From positions 37,087 to 101,086 of the forward strand of contig JAPPFC010000004.1 of assembly GCA_028824015.1 (NCBI GenBank): 64,000 bases of DNA. Reading direction: 5' to 3'. Positions within the stretch are counted from its first letter, which is position 1, and every line of letters starts with the position of its first letter. Shown here one piece after another: positions 15,036 through 23,831 of this stretch. The stretch is from a bacterium. Its GTDB lineage: Bacteria; Actinomycetota; Acidimicrobiia; Spongiisociales; ZC4RG35. The notes under the pieces are model-generated. The model was not told the DNA's origin, ran no database searches, and saw nothing but the letters and a program-made list of their open reading frames with translations. The translations under genes and the position numbers were made by a program.

Positions 15036-16793
15036 GTGATCATGCGTTCTCTCCTCTCTCGTTCTCACCTTAGGATCGCCGGTGCGGTTGCGGCGGCGAT
15101 GGCACTGGCGGTCGGTGAGTTGATCGCCGGGGTCTCTCCGGCTTCCGTCTCCCTCACCGAGGCGGTGGGCGGCCTGGCGATCGACTATGTCCCCCCACCG
15201 GTCAAGGACTTCGCGATTGCGGTGTTCGGGATCTACGACAAGCTGGCCCTGATCATCGGAATGGTGGTAGTGACTGTGTTGCTCGGGGCTCTGGTTGGAA
15301 AGTGGGCGGCTCGCCGCTGGTCGGTGGCCGTGTGGGTGTTCGGTCTGTTCGGCCTGTTGGGCGCCTTCTCCCTGCAACGGGAGCCCGACATCGGATGGCC
15401 TCCGTCCATCATCTACGCGGCGGCGGCCGCGGCGGTGGCGCTCATCGCCCTCAGAATCCTCTACCGGCTGCTCCCGGCGGTGGTGTCCGTGAGCGCCGAT
15501 GCTTCCCCGGTCGGAGCGGACACTGCGGCCATGGAAGCAGACGAGCATGCAGCCGCCGAAGCCGACCCCGCCGATGCGGCGCCGGAGTCGGAGCCCGAGA
15601 TCTCTAGGAGGAAGTTCCTGGTGGGAGCGGGCGCGGTGTTCGGGCTGGCGATAGCAGCGGCCGCCGGCGGTCGTTTGCTCCTCGAGCGCACCAAGCAGGC
15701 CCTGGCCGGCCGGGAAGACGTGGTGCTTCCCCAGGCCACCGAGACGACTGCCACCACGAGCCCGCCCACCACCGTCGCGAGCCCCACCACCACCGAAGGG
15801 GGCGCCGGCGCGGTCGAGGCGACCACCACCACGACCGAGGCGACCACCACCACCGCGCCGGCGGTGGAGGGAGCGGGCCCGCTTCCGGCCGGTCACGCCC
15901 TGGATGTGGATGGGATCAGTCCGATCATCACGCCCAACGACCAGTTCTATTTGATCGACACCGCCCTCAGCAAGCCTCAGGTGAATCTGGAGGAGTGGAC
16001 CCTGAAGGTGACGGGGTTGGTGGAGAATCCCTACGAGATCAACTTCGATCAGTTGTTGACCCGACCGTTGGTGGAGCGGTACGTGACCCTGTCATGTGTG
16101 TCCAACCAGGTGGGAGGCACATTGGTCGGTCACGCCAAGTGGCTGGGGGTGCCGCTCAGCCTGATCCTGGACGAGGCGGGACTCCTTCCCGAAGCGGAGC
16201 AGATCGTGGGACGCTCGGTGGACAATTTCACGGTGGGCTTTCCAACCAGCATTCCCTACGACGGCCGGGACGCCCTGGTGGCGGTGGGGATGAATGACGA
16301 GCCCCTCCCCATCGAGCACGGGTTTCCGGTCCGGTTGGTGGTGGCCGGGCTGTACGGCTACGTGTCCGCCACCAAGTGGCTCTCCGAGTTGGAGTTGACC
16401 ACCTGGGACGGGTTTGACGCCTACTGGGTGCCGAGAGGATGGGCCAAGGAGGCGCCGGTCAAGACGCAGTCGCGCATCGACACTCCCCAGGAAGGGCGGA
16501 TCCCCACCCGAGCCAGGGCCATCGCCGGCGTTGCCTGGGCGCCTCACCGCGGCGTTGACCGCGTGGAGGTGCGGATCGACGAGGGCGAGTGGATCGAGGC
16601 TGAGCTGTCCACCGAGATCTCTGACAATTCGTGGCGGCAGTGGAAGGTCGATTGGGACCCCGAGCCGGGCCGTTACCGGCTGCAGGTGCGGGCCACCGAC
16701 GGTGACGGGATCACCCAGACCGACATTCGCCGTCCTCCCGCCCCCGATGGGGCGACCGGCTGGCACACCATCCATGTGACGGTGGTCGCCTGA
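15036..16793 (+). CDS. membrane-anchored molybdopterin-dependent oxidoreductase (sulfite oxidase family)
   Basis: A 585-residue protein in three parts. Residues 1-150 hold about four hydrophobic segments. An internal twin-arginine motif SRRKFLVGAG (about residue 190) is followed by a hydrophobic stretch and a Thr/Ala/Pro-rich linker. The C-terminal half is a sulfite-oxidase-type molybdopterin domain, with the Mo-ligating Cys in TLSCVSNQVGG and a dimerisation/Ig-like domain at the end (WRQWKVDWDPEPGRYRL). The catalytic part should sit outside the membrane. Starts at GTG 15036 or ATG 15042; neither has a strong Shine-Dalgarno. The electron acceptor and substrate are unknown; sulfite is only one possibility. 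Confidence 0.88.
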   Translation: MIMRSLLSRSHLRIAGAVAAAMALAVGELIAGVSPASVSLTEAVGGLAIDYVPPPVKDFAIAVFGIYDKLALIIGMVVVTVLLGALVGKWAARRWSVAVWVFGLFGLLGAFSLQREPDIGWPPSIIYAAAAAAVALIALRILYRLLPAVVSVSADASPVGADTAAMEADEHAAAEADPADAAPESEPEISRRKFLVGAGAVFGLAIAAAAGGRLLLERTKQALAGREDVVLPQATETTATTSPPTTVASPTTTEGGAGAVEATTTTTEATTTTAPAVEGAGPLPAGHALDVDGISPIITPNDQFYLIDTALSKPQVNLEEWTLKVTGLVENPYEINFDQLLTRPLVERYVTLSCVSNQVGGTLVGHAKWLGVPLSLILDEAGLLPEAEQIVGRSVDNFTVGFPTSIPYDGRDALVAVGMNDEPLPIEHGFPVRLVVAGLYGYVSATKWLSELELTTWDGFDAYWVPRGWAKEAPVKTQSRIDTPQEGRIPTRARAIAGVAWAPHRGVDRVEVRIDEGEWIEAELSTEISDNSWRQWKVDWDPEPGRYRLQVRATDGDGITQTDIRRPPAPDGATGWHTIHVTVVA

Positions 16794-16816
16794 CGGCAAC
16801 CCGATCCAACCAGGCC

Positions 16817-17506
16817 GTGGACACTCCCTCCGGGATGGATCCGGCCTTGCTGGCTCTGGGTCCCGATGGGGCGTGGCGCTGCTGGTGGGGGTCTGAGCCT
16901 CCCGAGTACCGCCGCTATCACGACACCGAATGGGGCTTTGGAGTCACAGACGATCACCGGCTGTTCGAAAAGATCTGTCTGGAGGGCTTTCAGGCGGGCC
17001 TTTCCTGGCTGACCGTGCTCCGGAAGCGAGAGAACTTCCGGGAGGCCTTCTCGGGTTTCGATCCCGAGCGGGTGGTCGAGTACCGGGAGAGGGACGTGGA
17101 ACGGCTGATGGGGAATGCCGGGATCATCCGCCACCAGGGGAAGATCCGCTCGGTGATCAACAATGCGGCCCGGGCCCTGGAGATGGCGGCGGGTCATGGG
17201 TCACTCTCGGGCTTCTTCTGGGAGTGGGCGGAGTTCGGGTCCGCGCCGCTTCGCGCCGCACCCCCCGGTTTCACCGAAGCGTCCGTCGCCCTGGCCAAGG
17301 AACTTCGCCGCCGCGGGTGGACCTTCGTCGGTCCCACCACCTGCTACGCATTCATGCAGGCCATGGGACTGGTCAACGATCACCTGGAGGGCTGTCGGGT
17401 GCGGGAAGAGGCGGAGGGATCCCGCCGCCGGGCCGCCGGGCAGTTCTCGAGTCAGCAGGGGCAGGCGAAGAGACCCATGCCCGGCATGGATCCCCGGGGG
17501 GCTTGA
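16817..17506 (+). CDS. tag: DNA-3-methyladenine glycosylase I
   Basis: A 229-residue base-excision repair glycosylase that removes 3-methyladenine from alkylated DNA. The family pattern is clear: RCWWG near the N-terminus and YHDTEWG, carrying zinc-site Cys and His, then FEKICLEGFQAGLSWLTVLRKREN, and the C-terminal zinc ligands in CYAFMQAMGLVNDHLEGC. The start is GTG 16817; a second candidate is ATG 16835. The tail after residue 200 is basic and probably disordered. It ends one base before the stop of the convergent ornithine-cyclodeaminase-like gene. Confidence 0.93.
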   Translation: MDTPSGMDPALLALGPDGAWRCWWGSEPPEYRRYHDTEWGFGVTDDHRLFEKICLEGFQAGLSWLTVLRKRENFREAFSGFDPERVVEYRERDVERLMGNAGIIRHQGKIRSVINNAARALEMAAGHGSLSGFFWEWAEFGSAPLRAAPPGFTEASVALAKELRRRGWTFVGPTTCYAFMQAMGLVNDHLEGCRVREEAEGSRRRAAGQFSSQQGQAKRPMPGMDPRGA

Positions 17507-17507
17507 C

Positions 17508-18443
17508 TCAGGAGCCGGCTCTCTGTGAGCGGATGAAGGTGGCGGTCATGAGATCGAGGTGGCCCCCACCTCCGTTCTCGTACATGGTTATCTGGGTGCG
17601 GTCCCGGCGTCCGGGATGCTGTTCCCGGCAGAGTTCGAAGAGGTCGGCCTGGATGTCTCCTTCGGTGATCAGCCCTGAACCCAGCGGGATCACCAGGTCA
17701 CCGCATTCTTCGACTGCGGCGTCGCGGGAGTCCACGAAGATGGTTGCCCGGCGGATCACCTCGTCATCCACCTCCCGGCAGTGGGGCAGGAAGGCGCCCA
17801 CCAGGTCCAGGTGCGTTCCCGGTTGGAGTCGTTCTCCCATGATCAGCGGTTCGATGGTCATGGTGGCGGTGGAGATGATGTCGGCTTCGGAGACCGCTCC
17901 GTCCAGGTCGTCGGCCACCTCCCCACCGGTGGCTTCCGCCAGCTTCTCCGCCTTGGAGCGGGTTCGGTTCCATATCAACAGCCGGCGCAGGGAAGGTCGG
18001 ACCTCCCGATGGGCGGCGATCAGATGGGGCGCCAGTCCGCCGGCGCCCACCATCAACAGCGTCCGGCTGTCGGGTCGGGACAGGAGCCGGGAACCGAGGG
18101 CGGAATCCGCCGAGGTCTTCCGGTAGGTGAGTTCGGTGCCGTCCATGATCGCCAGCGGCTTTCCGTCCGTCCCGTCGAACAGGACGTACACCGCCTGAAC
18201 CGACGGGATGCCGGAGACGGCCGGGTTGTCGGGGAAGACGGTCACGAGCTTCACCCCCAGGGAGTCTCCCGGCTGCCACGCCGGAAGTCCCAGGAAGACC
18301 TCCTGGGACCCGGGTGGCGAGTAAACAACCCGCCGCACATGGGCGGGCGGGTCGAGATGGCTCCGATAGAGGTGGTCGACCAGCTTCCCGTAGGGCGCCA
18401 GCCTCGCCACGGCGGCCCTGTCAAGGAAGGGAATGGAACTCAT
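17508..18443 (-). CDS. ornithine cyclodeaminase / mu-crystallin family protein
   Basis: A 311-residue NAD(P)-binding protein of the ornithine cyclodeaminase/mu-crystallin family. The substrate-side motif YRKTSADSALGSRLL (about residues 107-121) is followed by the Rossmann loop MVGAGGLAPHLIAAH and the family ending VIPLGSGLITEGDIQADLFELC. Members deaminate or reduce cyclic imino acids (ornithine, alanine, pyrroline-carboxylate); which reaction occurs here cannot be decided. It stands alone on the minus strand between convergent tag and the divergent glutamate-cysteine-ligase-like gene. Confidence 0.88.
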   Translation of the reverse strand: MSSIPFLDRAAVARLAPYGKLVDHLYRSHLDPPAHVRRVVYSPPGSQEVFLGLPAWQPGDSLGVKLVTVFPDNPAVSGIPSVQAVYVLFDGTDGKPLAIMDGTELTYRKTSADSALGSRLLSRPDSRTLLMVGAGGLAPHLIAAHREVRPSLRRLLIWNRTRSKAEKLAEATGGEVADDLDGAVSEADIISTATMTIEPLIMGERLQPGTHLDLVGAFLPHCREVDDEVIRRATIFVDSRDAAVEECGDLVIPLGSGLITEGDIQADLFELCREQHPGRRDRTQITMYENGGGGHLDLMTATFIRSQRAGS

Positions 18444-18634
18444 CGACCGGCCGGGGGCCCTCGGGTGTCGGCACGACCGGAAGTCTAAGCGCGGCCCTGG
18501 GATGTCCGGGACCGTGCGCCGGCGGTATCGACATCAATCCCAGGGGCTTCCCCGTCCGTATGCAGCCCGTTGGCGCAAGAGATGTACGGAGCGGATATCC
18601 TCGGTGGGCAGATACTGACCCAGGAGGGAGCCGC

Positions 18635-19774
18635 ATGGCTTTGCAGAGACCATCCTTCACAGTGGGAATCGAAGAGGAGTACATGTTGATCGATCCCCAG
18701 ACGAGGGACCTGATCTCGGATCCCGATCCCGCCATGTTCGCCAAGTGCCAGGAACTCTTGGGCGAGCGGGTTACCCACGAACTGCTGCGATCCCAGATCG
18801 AGGTGAGCACCAGGCCCTACTCTTCGATCACCGCCTTGGGCGATGATCTGCGGCGCCTCCGCGGGACCGTGGTGAGCACCGCCCGCGAGTACGGGATGGA
18901 GGTCATCGCCTCTTCCACCCACCCCTTTGCCCAGTGGTGGAAACAGCAGGTGGTGGCCGACGAACGTTACCTGATGCTGGCCGGGGACATGCAGACGCTC
19001 GCGCATCGGCTGGTTACCGGGGGGATGCATGTCCATGTCGGCATCGAGGATCCGGACATGAGGATCGACCTGATGGGACAGGTCACCTACTTTCTCGCCC
19101 ACCTGCTGGCGCTCAGCACTTCCTCTCCCTTCTGGGGGGGACAGGACACCGGGCTCAAGAGTTATCGGCTCAATGTCTTCCGCAGCCTGCCGCGCACCGG
19201 CCTTCCGGAGGTGTTCGACAGTTGGAGCGCCTACCAGAGGCATGTCGACGTCCTGGTGGGGGCCGGCATCATCGAGGATGCCAGCAAGGTGTGGTGGGAC
19301 GTCCGGCCGAGCGCTCGCTATCCCACTCTCGAGATGCGCATCACGGATGTATGCACCAGGATCGAGGATGCCCTGACGGTGGCCACGGTGTATGTGTGCC
19401 TGCTCAGCATGCTCTTTCGACTCAGAACCAACAATCAGAAGTGGCGCTCCTACGCGACGTTCCTCCTGGATGAGAACGTCTGGCGCGCTCAGCGATACGG
19501 CTCAACCGACTCCCTGATGGATTTCGGACTGCGCCGCCTGGTGCCCTTCTCGGAGTTGGCGGAGGAGATGGTGGAGATCCTCACGCCCGAGGCGGAACTG
19601 CTGGGGTGCCTGCCCCAACTCAACCGCGTACGGCAGATAGTGATGGACGGCACCTCCGCCGAACATCAGCTGTGGGCGTTCCGCCGGGCGCTCAACAACG
19701 GGGCCACCCAGCGCGAAGCCCTGGTTGACGTGGTGGATATGCTGGTGACCAATACCGCGGCGAACCTGGGCTAA
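18635..19774 (+). CDS. carboxylate-amine ligase, glutamate-cysteine ligase family 2 (YbdK-like)
   Basis: A 379-residue ATP-dependent carboxylate-amine ligase. The diagnostic N-terminus is FTVGIEEEYMLID, followed by LRSQIEVSTRPY, the GGMHVHVGIED loop, and RPSARYPTLEMRITDVC in the second half. The family makes gamma-glutamylcysteine-like bonds, although many actinobacterial members have no proven substrate. The start at ATG 18635 is preceded by CAGGAGGGAG, a strong ribosome-binding site. It is followed 41 bases later by the LLM oxidoreductase gene and is probably co-transcribed with it. Confidence 0.88.
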   Translation: MALQRPSFTVGIEEEYMLIDPQTRDLISDPDPAMFAKCQELLGERVTHELLRSQIEVSTRPYSSITALGDDLRRLRGTVVSTAREYGMEVIASSTHPFAQWWKQQVVADERYLMLAGDMQTLAHRLVTGGMHVHVGIEDPDMRIDLMGQVTYFLAHLLALSTSSPFWGGQDTGLKSYRLNVFRSLPRTGLPEVFDSWSAYQRHVDVLVGAGIIEDASKVWWDVRPSARYPTLEMRITDVCTRIEDALTVATVYVCLLSMLFRLRTNNQKWRSYATFLLDENVWRAQRYGSTDSLMDFGLRRLVPFSELAEEMVEILTPEAELLGCLPQLNRVRQIVMDGTSAEHQLWAFRRALNNGATQREALVDVVDMLVTNTAANLG

Positions 19775-19815
19775 GGCGCAGAGGGCCGGCAGGCACAACG
19801 ACCCGAGAGGAAGAA

Positions 19816-20595
19816 ATGAGCAATTACCCGATAAGGATCGGCGTCCACCTCCAACCTCAGCACGCCGACTATGCCACCATCCGCGCGGCCGCGTCGCGGG
19901 CCGAGGAGATCGGCGCCGACGTTGTGTTCAACTGGGACCATTTCTACCCGCTGTTCGGCGATCTGGGGGGAAAGCACTTCGAGTGCTTGACGATGCTGGC
20001 GGGTTGGGCGGAATCCACCAGTCGGGCGGAGATCGGCGCCCTCGTGCTCTGCAACTCCTATCGCAACCCGGACCTGTTGGCCGACATGTCGCGCACCATC
20101 GACCATATTTCCGGCGGACGTTTCATCCTGGGGATCGGGTCGGGCTGGTTCCGCTGGGACTACGACTCCTATGGATACGAGTTCGGGACCGCGGGCAGCC
20201 GGCTGGATGACCTTGCGGAGGCGCTGCCCCGCATAGAGAGCCGCTTCACCAAGCTCAACCCGCCGCCCACCCGCAAGATCCCCATCCTCATCGGTGGAGG
20301 GGGGGAGAAGAAGACCCTTCGACTGGTGGCTCGCCATGCCGACATCTGGCACGGGTTCGGTGACGTCGCAACCATTGCTCACAAGAATTCGGTGATCGAC
20401 CGGTGGTGTGAGGTGGAGGAGCGGGATCCCTCCGCCATCGAGCGGTCCTGTTCGGTTCGAGACGTCGAGGTCTCGATGGGAGACGAATTCGCCGAAGTCG
20501 GGGCAACCTTCTTCGTGGTGAGCGCCGGCGGTCCCGACTACGACCTCTCCACCCTGGAGAAGTGGGTGGCCTACCGCGACTCGAGGAACCGATAG
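19816..20595 (+). CDS. LLM-class F420-dependent oxidoreductase
   Basis: A 259-residue luciferase-like monooxygenase-fold protein. Visible family blocks are VVFNWDHFYPLFGD, LLADMSRTIDHISGGRFILGIGSGW and IPILIGGGGEKKTLRLVARHADIWH. In actinobacteria this subclass uses reduced coenzyme F420 to reduce or oxidise small molecules. A cofC-like gene at 45857 shows that the organism probably makes F420. Start ATG 19816 follows GAGAGGAAGAA. The gene ends 47 bases before a strong bidirectional terminator. Confidence 0.88.
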   Translation: MSNYPIRIGVHLQPQHADYATIRAAASRAEEIGADVVFNWDHFYPLFGDLGGKHFECLTMLAGWAESTSRAEIGALVLCNSYRNPDLLADMSRTIDHISGGRFILGIGSGWFRWDYDSYGYEFGTAGSRLDDLAEALPRIESRFTKLNPPPTRKIPILIGGGGEKKTLRLVARHADIWHGFGDVATIAHKNSVIDRWCEVEERDPSAIERSCSVRDVEVSMGDEFAEVGATFFVVSAGGPDYDLSTLEKWVAYRDSRNR

Positions 20596-20642
20596 CGGCC
20601 CGAACCGACTCGCAACCCCTCGGATACAGCGACTCCCAAAAG

Positions 20643-20670
20643 AGAAGGGGCCCCGAGCGGGGCCCCTTCT
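20643..20670. terminator. bidirectional intrinsic terminator
   Basis: A perfect 12-bp stem: AGAAGGGGCCCC (20643-20654), loop GAGC, GGGGCCCCTTCT (20659-20670). It is flanked by an A-rich stretch on the left and TTTCGCG on the right. It sits between the convergent LLM oxidoreductase and the binding-protein gene and would serve both. Confidence 0.85.
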
Positions 20671-20694
20671 TTCGCGTAGTTTCTTCGTTCCCGG

Positions 20695-22947
20695 CTACGG
20701 CAGTCCGATGCTGGGATCGATGAACTCGTTGGTGACGATGTCGGTGGCTGTCACGTTCGGGTCGTAGGTCGCCACATCCTGGGGCACGTAGATCTCGGCC
20801 AGCAGGTCGATCACCTCGTTGACCCGACCGATGTCGAAGTCACCGAGGGTGTCGTTGGGACCGTTCCCGATCAGGCCCAACTCGAGCTGGGCGTCGTGGG
20901 AGAACTGCGCCACTCCCGGGCTGTAGGTCCAGAAGCTCTCCAGCGCAGCCACGATCTCGACGATCTGGGCATTGGTGGCCGCCGGGTCCGCCGCGTAGTC
21001 CACCTGGGCCTGCTGCACCAGGGGCACGAACAACTCCCAACAGTCGCGGAGTTCCTCGACAATGTCGGGCTTGGTGGCCAGCAACTGCGCGTACATCTCC
21101 AAGCCGGAGTCGTGGATCAGCATGATCTCGACCGGCTTGCCCCAGTCTTCGAACTCGTTCTGGTACATGTACGGCTCGGCGGAGGCGAATCCCTGCTGGA
21201 CCAGGTTCCCCTCGGCGATGAACCGGGCAGGGGAGCCGTCATAGGAGGCGTCGACCTGGTCTTCAGAGACCCAACCCCTACCCAACAGGAAGTCGATGTA
21301 GGTAGCGCCCTCGAAGTAGAGGAGCGTTGCCCCCGATGCGCCGATGTCGGCGAAGCTGTCGAAGGAATACACCGCCGGATCCCACATCACCATCTGGGGA
21401 TTCAAGTCGCGGGGAGCGACGATACCCAGGGTGGGCTGGGACCCATAGAGTCTCACCTGCTCGTCGGTGTTGGTGTACGCCAGGTGGATCGACGAGTCCT
21501 GGTAGAGCAGCGAGATGTCGTTCTGGAAGCCGATGTAGGGGCCGCCGGCCCGGACTTCCAGCATCACGCCGGTGTCGCCGATCTCGTTGGTGTAGGTCCC
21601 GTTGGTGGAGTCGATCACACCGCCCGGACCGGCCAACTGGTAGAGCTCCGAATGCTCGGCCTCGGGGAACCAGTCGGTCTGGACCACAATGGTGCTCGGG
21701 CACACATCAGCCAGGGAAGCCATGGCCATGTCGTCCATCTCCATCGAGGGCAGGCCGATGCTGGGGTCGATGAACTCGTTGGTGACGATGTCGGTGGCTG
21801 TCACGTTCGGATCGTAAGTCTCCAGATCCTGGGGCACGTAGATCTCGGCCAGCAGGTCGATCACCTCGTTGACCCGATCCAGGTCGAAGTCACCGAGGGT
21901 GTCGTTGGGACCGTTCCCGATCAGGCCCAACTCGAGCTGGGCGTCGTGGGAGAACTGCGCCACTCCCGGGCTGTAGGTCCAGAAGCTCTCCAGCGCAGCC
22001 ACGATCTCGACGATCTGGGCATTGGTGGCCGCCGGGTCCGCCGCGTAGTCCACCTGGGCCTGCTGCACCAGGGGCACGAACAACTCCCAACAGTCGCGGA
22101 GTTCCTCGACAATGTCGGGCTTGGTGGCCAGCAACTGCGCGTACATCTCCAAGCCGGAGTCGTGGATCAGCATGATCTCGACCGGCTTGCCCCAGTCTTC
22201 GAACTCGTTCTGGTACATGTACGGCTCGGCGGAGGCGAATCCCTGCTGGACCAGGTTCCCCTCGGCGATGAACCGGGCAGGGGAGCCGTCATAGGAGGCG
22301 TCGACCTGGTCTTCAGAGACCCAACCCCTACCCAACAGGAAGTCGATGTAGGTAGCGCCCTCGAAGTAGAGGAGCGTTGCCCCCGATGCGCCGATGTCGG
22401 CGAAGCTGTCGAAGGAATACACCGCCGGATCCCACATCACCATCTGGGGATTCAAGTCGCGGGGAGCGACGATACCCAGGGTGGGCTGGGACCCATAGAG
22501 TCTCACCTGCTCGTCGGTGTTGGTGTACGCCAGGTGGATCGACGAGTCCTGGTAGAGCAGCGAGATGTCGTTCTGGAAGCCGATGTAGGGGCCGCCGGCC
22601 CGGACTTCCAGCATCACGCCGGTGTCGCCGATCTCGTTGGTGTAGGTCCCGTTGGTGGAGTCGATCACACCGCCCGGACCGGCCAACTGGTAGAGCTCCG
22701 AATGCTCGGCCTCGGGGAACCAGTCGGTCTGGACCACGATCGTGGCAGGGCACACATCGGCCAGGGCCACGTCTGGCATGGCTGCGGTGGTCTCCGTCGG
22801 CGCCGCCGTGGTGGCCGGCGCGGCGGTGGTGGCCGGCGCGGCGGTCGTCTCGGCAACGTCGTCGTCACCCTCCCCGCAGGCCGCTACGACCAGGGCCAGC
22901 ACAGCCAAGGCGGCCAGCCACCTCGGGACTTTGCGATGGTTCTTCAT
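20695..22947 (-). CDS. ABC transporter substrate-binding lipoprotein (NMT1/THI5-like) with two tandem binding domains
   Basis: A 750-residue lipoprotein. The start ATG 22947 is preceded by AAGGAGA and followed by a lipobox (VVAACGEG) and a Thr/Ala/Pro-rich linker. Two copies of an NMT1/SsuA-type binding domain follow, about 350 residues each. Each opens with LADVCPxTIVVQTDWFPEAEH and ends with NEFIDPSIGLP, joined by a short Met/Asp-rich linker (SMEMDDMAMA). Family members bind aminopyrimidines, riboflavin, taurine or alkanesulfonates. The genes upstream (permease, ATPase, two amidohydrolases, RibD-type reductase) suggest a nucleobase- or flavin-like ligand. Only one signal peptide exists, so both domains would hang from one lipid anchor. 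Confidence 0.9.
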   Translation of the reverse strand: MKNHRKVPRWLAALAVLALVVAACGEGDDDVAETTAAPATTAAPATTAAPTETTAAMPDVALADVCPATIVVQTDWFPEAEHSELYQLAGPGGVIDSTNGTYTNEIGDTGVMLEVRAGGPYIGFQNDISLLYQDSSIHLAYTNTDEQVRLYGSQPTLGIVAPRDLNPQMVMWDPAVYSFDSFADIGASGATLLYFEGATYIDFLLGRGWVSEDQVDASYDGSPARFIAEGNLVQQGFASAEPYMYQNEFEDWGKPVEIMLIHDSGLEMYAQLLATKPDIVEELRDCWELFVPLVQQAQVDYAADPAATNAQIVEIVAALESFWTYSPGVAQFSHDAQLELGLIGNGPNDTLGDFDLDRVNEVIDLLAEIYVPQDLETYDPNVTATDIVTNEFIDPSIGLPSMEMDDMAMASLADVCPSTIVVQTDWFPEAEHSELYQLAGPGGVIDSTNGTYTNEIGDTGVMLEVRAGGPYIGFQNDISLLYQDSSIHLAYTNTDEQVRLYGSQPTLGIVAPRDLNPQMVMWDPAVYSFDSFADIGASGATLLYFEGATYIDFLLGRGWVSEDQVDASYDGSPARFIAEGNLVQQGFASAEPYMYQNEFEDWGKPVEIMLIHDSGLEMYAQLLATKPDIVEELRDCWELFVPLVQQAQVDYAADPAATNAQIVEIVAALESFWTYSPGVAQFSHDAQLELGLIGNGPNDTLGDFDIGRVNEVIDLLAEIYVPQDVATYDPNVTATDIVTNEFIDPSIGLP
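20701..22800 (-). repeat. in-frame 1050-bp tandem duplication inside the binding-protein gene
   Basis: Unit 1 (20701-21750) and unit 2 (21751-22800) are offset by exactly 1050 bases. By eye, bases 20833-21687 match 21883-22737 without a difference (855 bases). The unit ends differ: several substitutions at 20704-20832, and divergence after 21687. The edge differences show two real copies rather than one copy counted twice. Confidence 0.93.
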
Positions 22948-23024
22948 GTTGATTCTCCTTTCGTTCTTACCATGGAGGTCTTGTCGTCTGATTGGCATCA
23001 TTTGAGATTGGTCGACCAGGGCTA

Positions 23025-23831
23025 TCAGGTGGTTTCGTGCCATTTTCCTACCACCAGCCTTCCCAGGAAGCCGAACCCCCAGAAAACCAGGATGCCCAGC
23101 AGGGAGGAGAAGACCAGTGCGGTGAATAGCTGTTCGGTGAGCAGTCGGGCCCGGTAGAGGTCAAGCAGCCTTCCCAAGCCGGGGATTCCCTTGCGGAAGA
23201 AGAACTCGCCGACGATGGCGCCGATGACGGAGAGACCCGCGGAAATTCGGAACCCGGCGAAAATGGCGGGGAGGGCATTGGGAAACTGGAGCTTCAGCAG
23301 TCGGGTCACCCGGCCCGCACTGTGCAGGGTGAAGAGATCGTGGAAGGAGGCGGGCACCGACTGGAGACCGAAGAGGGTGTTGGTGATGATCGGGAATATG
23401 GAGATGATCACGCACACCACCACCCGGCTGGTGAATCCGAATCCCAGCCATAGACCCACCAGGGGAACGATGGCCAGGATGGGCACCGTCTGGATGATCA
23501 CCGCGTAGGGATAGAAGGATGTCTCCACCCACTTGGCCTGGCTCATCATGATGGCCGAAGTCATCCCCAGCACGATTGCGATCACCAGGCCGGTCATGGA
23601 GACGGCCACCGTCCAGAGCAGTCCTTCCAGCACTTGGAACAGGTTGTCCTGGTTGACGAAACCGACGTCGATCACTTCGTTGGGGGTGGGCAGCAGGAAC
23701 TGCCGGTCGGGATCGAGGCTCAGGCTGATGGCGTACCAGATGCCCAACACCGCCAGGAATACCACGATCGGGGGTCCCAGCCGGTAGGTGGAGGACCGGA
23801 GACGGGAGGTGGTGTGTCGGGCGGCGCTCAT
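23025..23831 (-). CDS. ABC transporter permease (NMT1/SsuC-type)
   Basis: A 268-residue permease with about six hydrophobic segments. The cytoplasmic coupling (EAA-like) loop is in LKLQFPNALPAIFAGFRISAGLSVIGAIVGEFF, and the N-terminal region has LLPTPNEVIDVGF, common in SsuC/RibX/ThiX-type permeases. Its start shares one base with the stop of the ATPase gene (TAATG overlap), so the two are translationally coupled. The binding-protein gene follows 77 bases downstream with its own strong ribosome-binding site. Confidence 0.92.
   Translation of the reverse strand: MSAARHTTSRLRSSTYRLGPPIVVFLAVLGIWYAISLSLDPDRQFLLPTPNEVIDVGFVNQDNLFQVLEGLLWTVAVSMTGLVIAIVLGMTSAIMMSQAKWVETSFYPYAVIIQTVPILAIVPLVGLWLGFGFTSRVVVCVIISIFPIITNTLFGLQSVPASFHDLFTLHSAGRVTRLLKLQFPNALPAIFAGFRISAGLSVIGAIVGEFFFRKGIPGLGRLLDLYRARLLTEQLFTALVFSSLLGILVFWGFGFLGRLVVGKWHETT

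Noticed and set aside
20701..22800. Assembly artefact as an explanation of the 1050-bp repeat
   Set aside because: The two copies differ at both edges by several substitutions and have different flanks, so they are not a simple double count; long reads would settle it.
20896..23157. Plus-strand open frame of about 750 codons opposite the duplicated binding-protein gene
   Set aside because: An antisense shadow of the GC-rich duplicated gene: it repeats with the same period, has no ribosome-binding site, and its product is His/Val/Gly-rich without a known fold.
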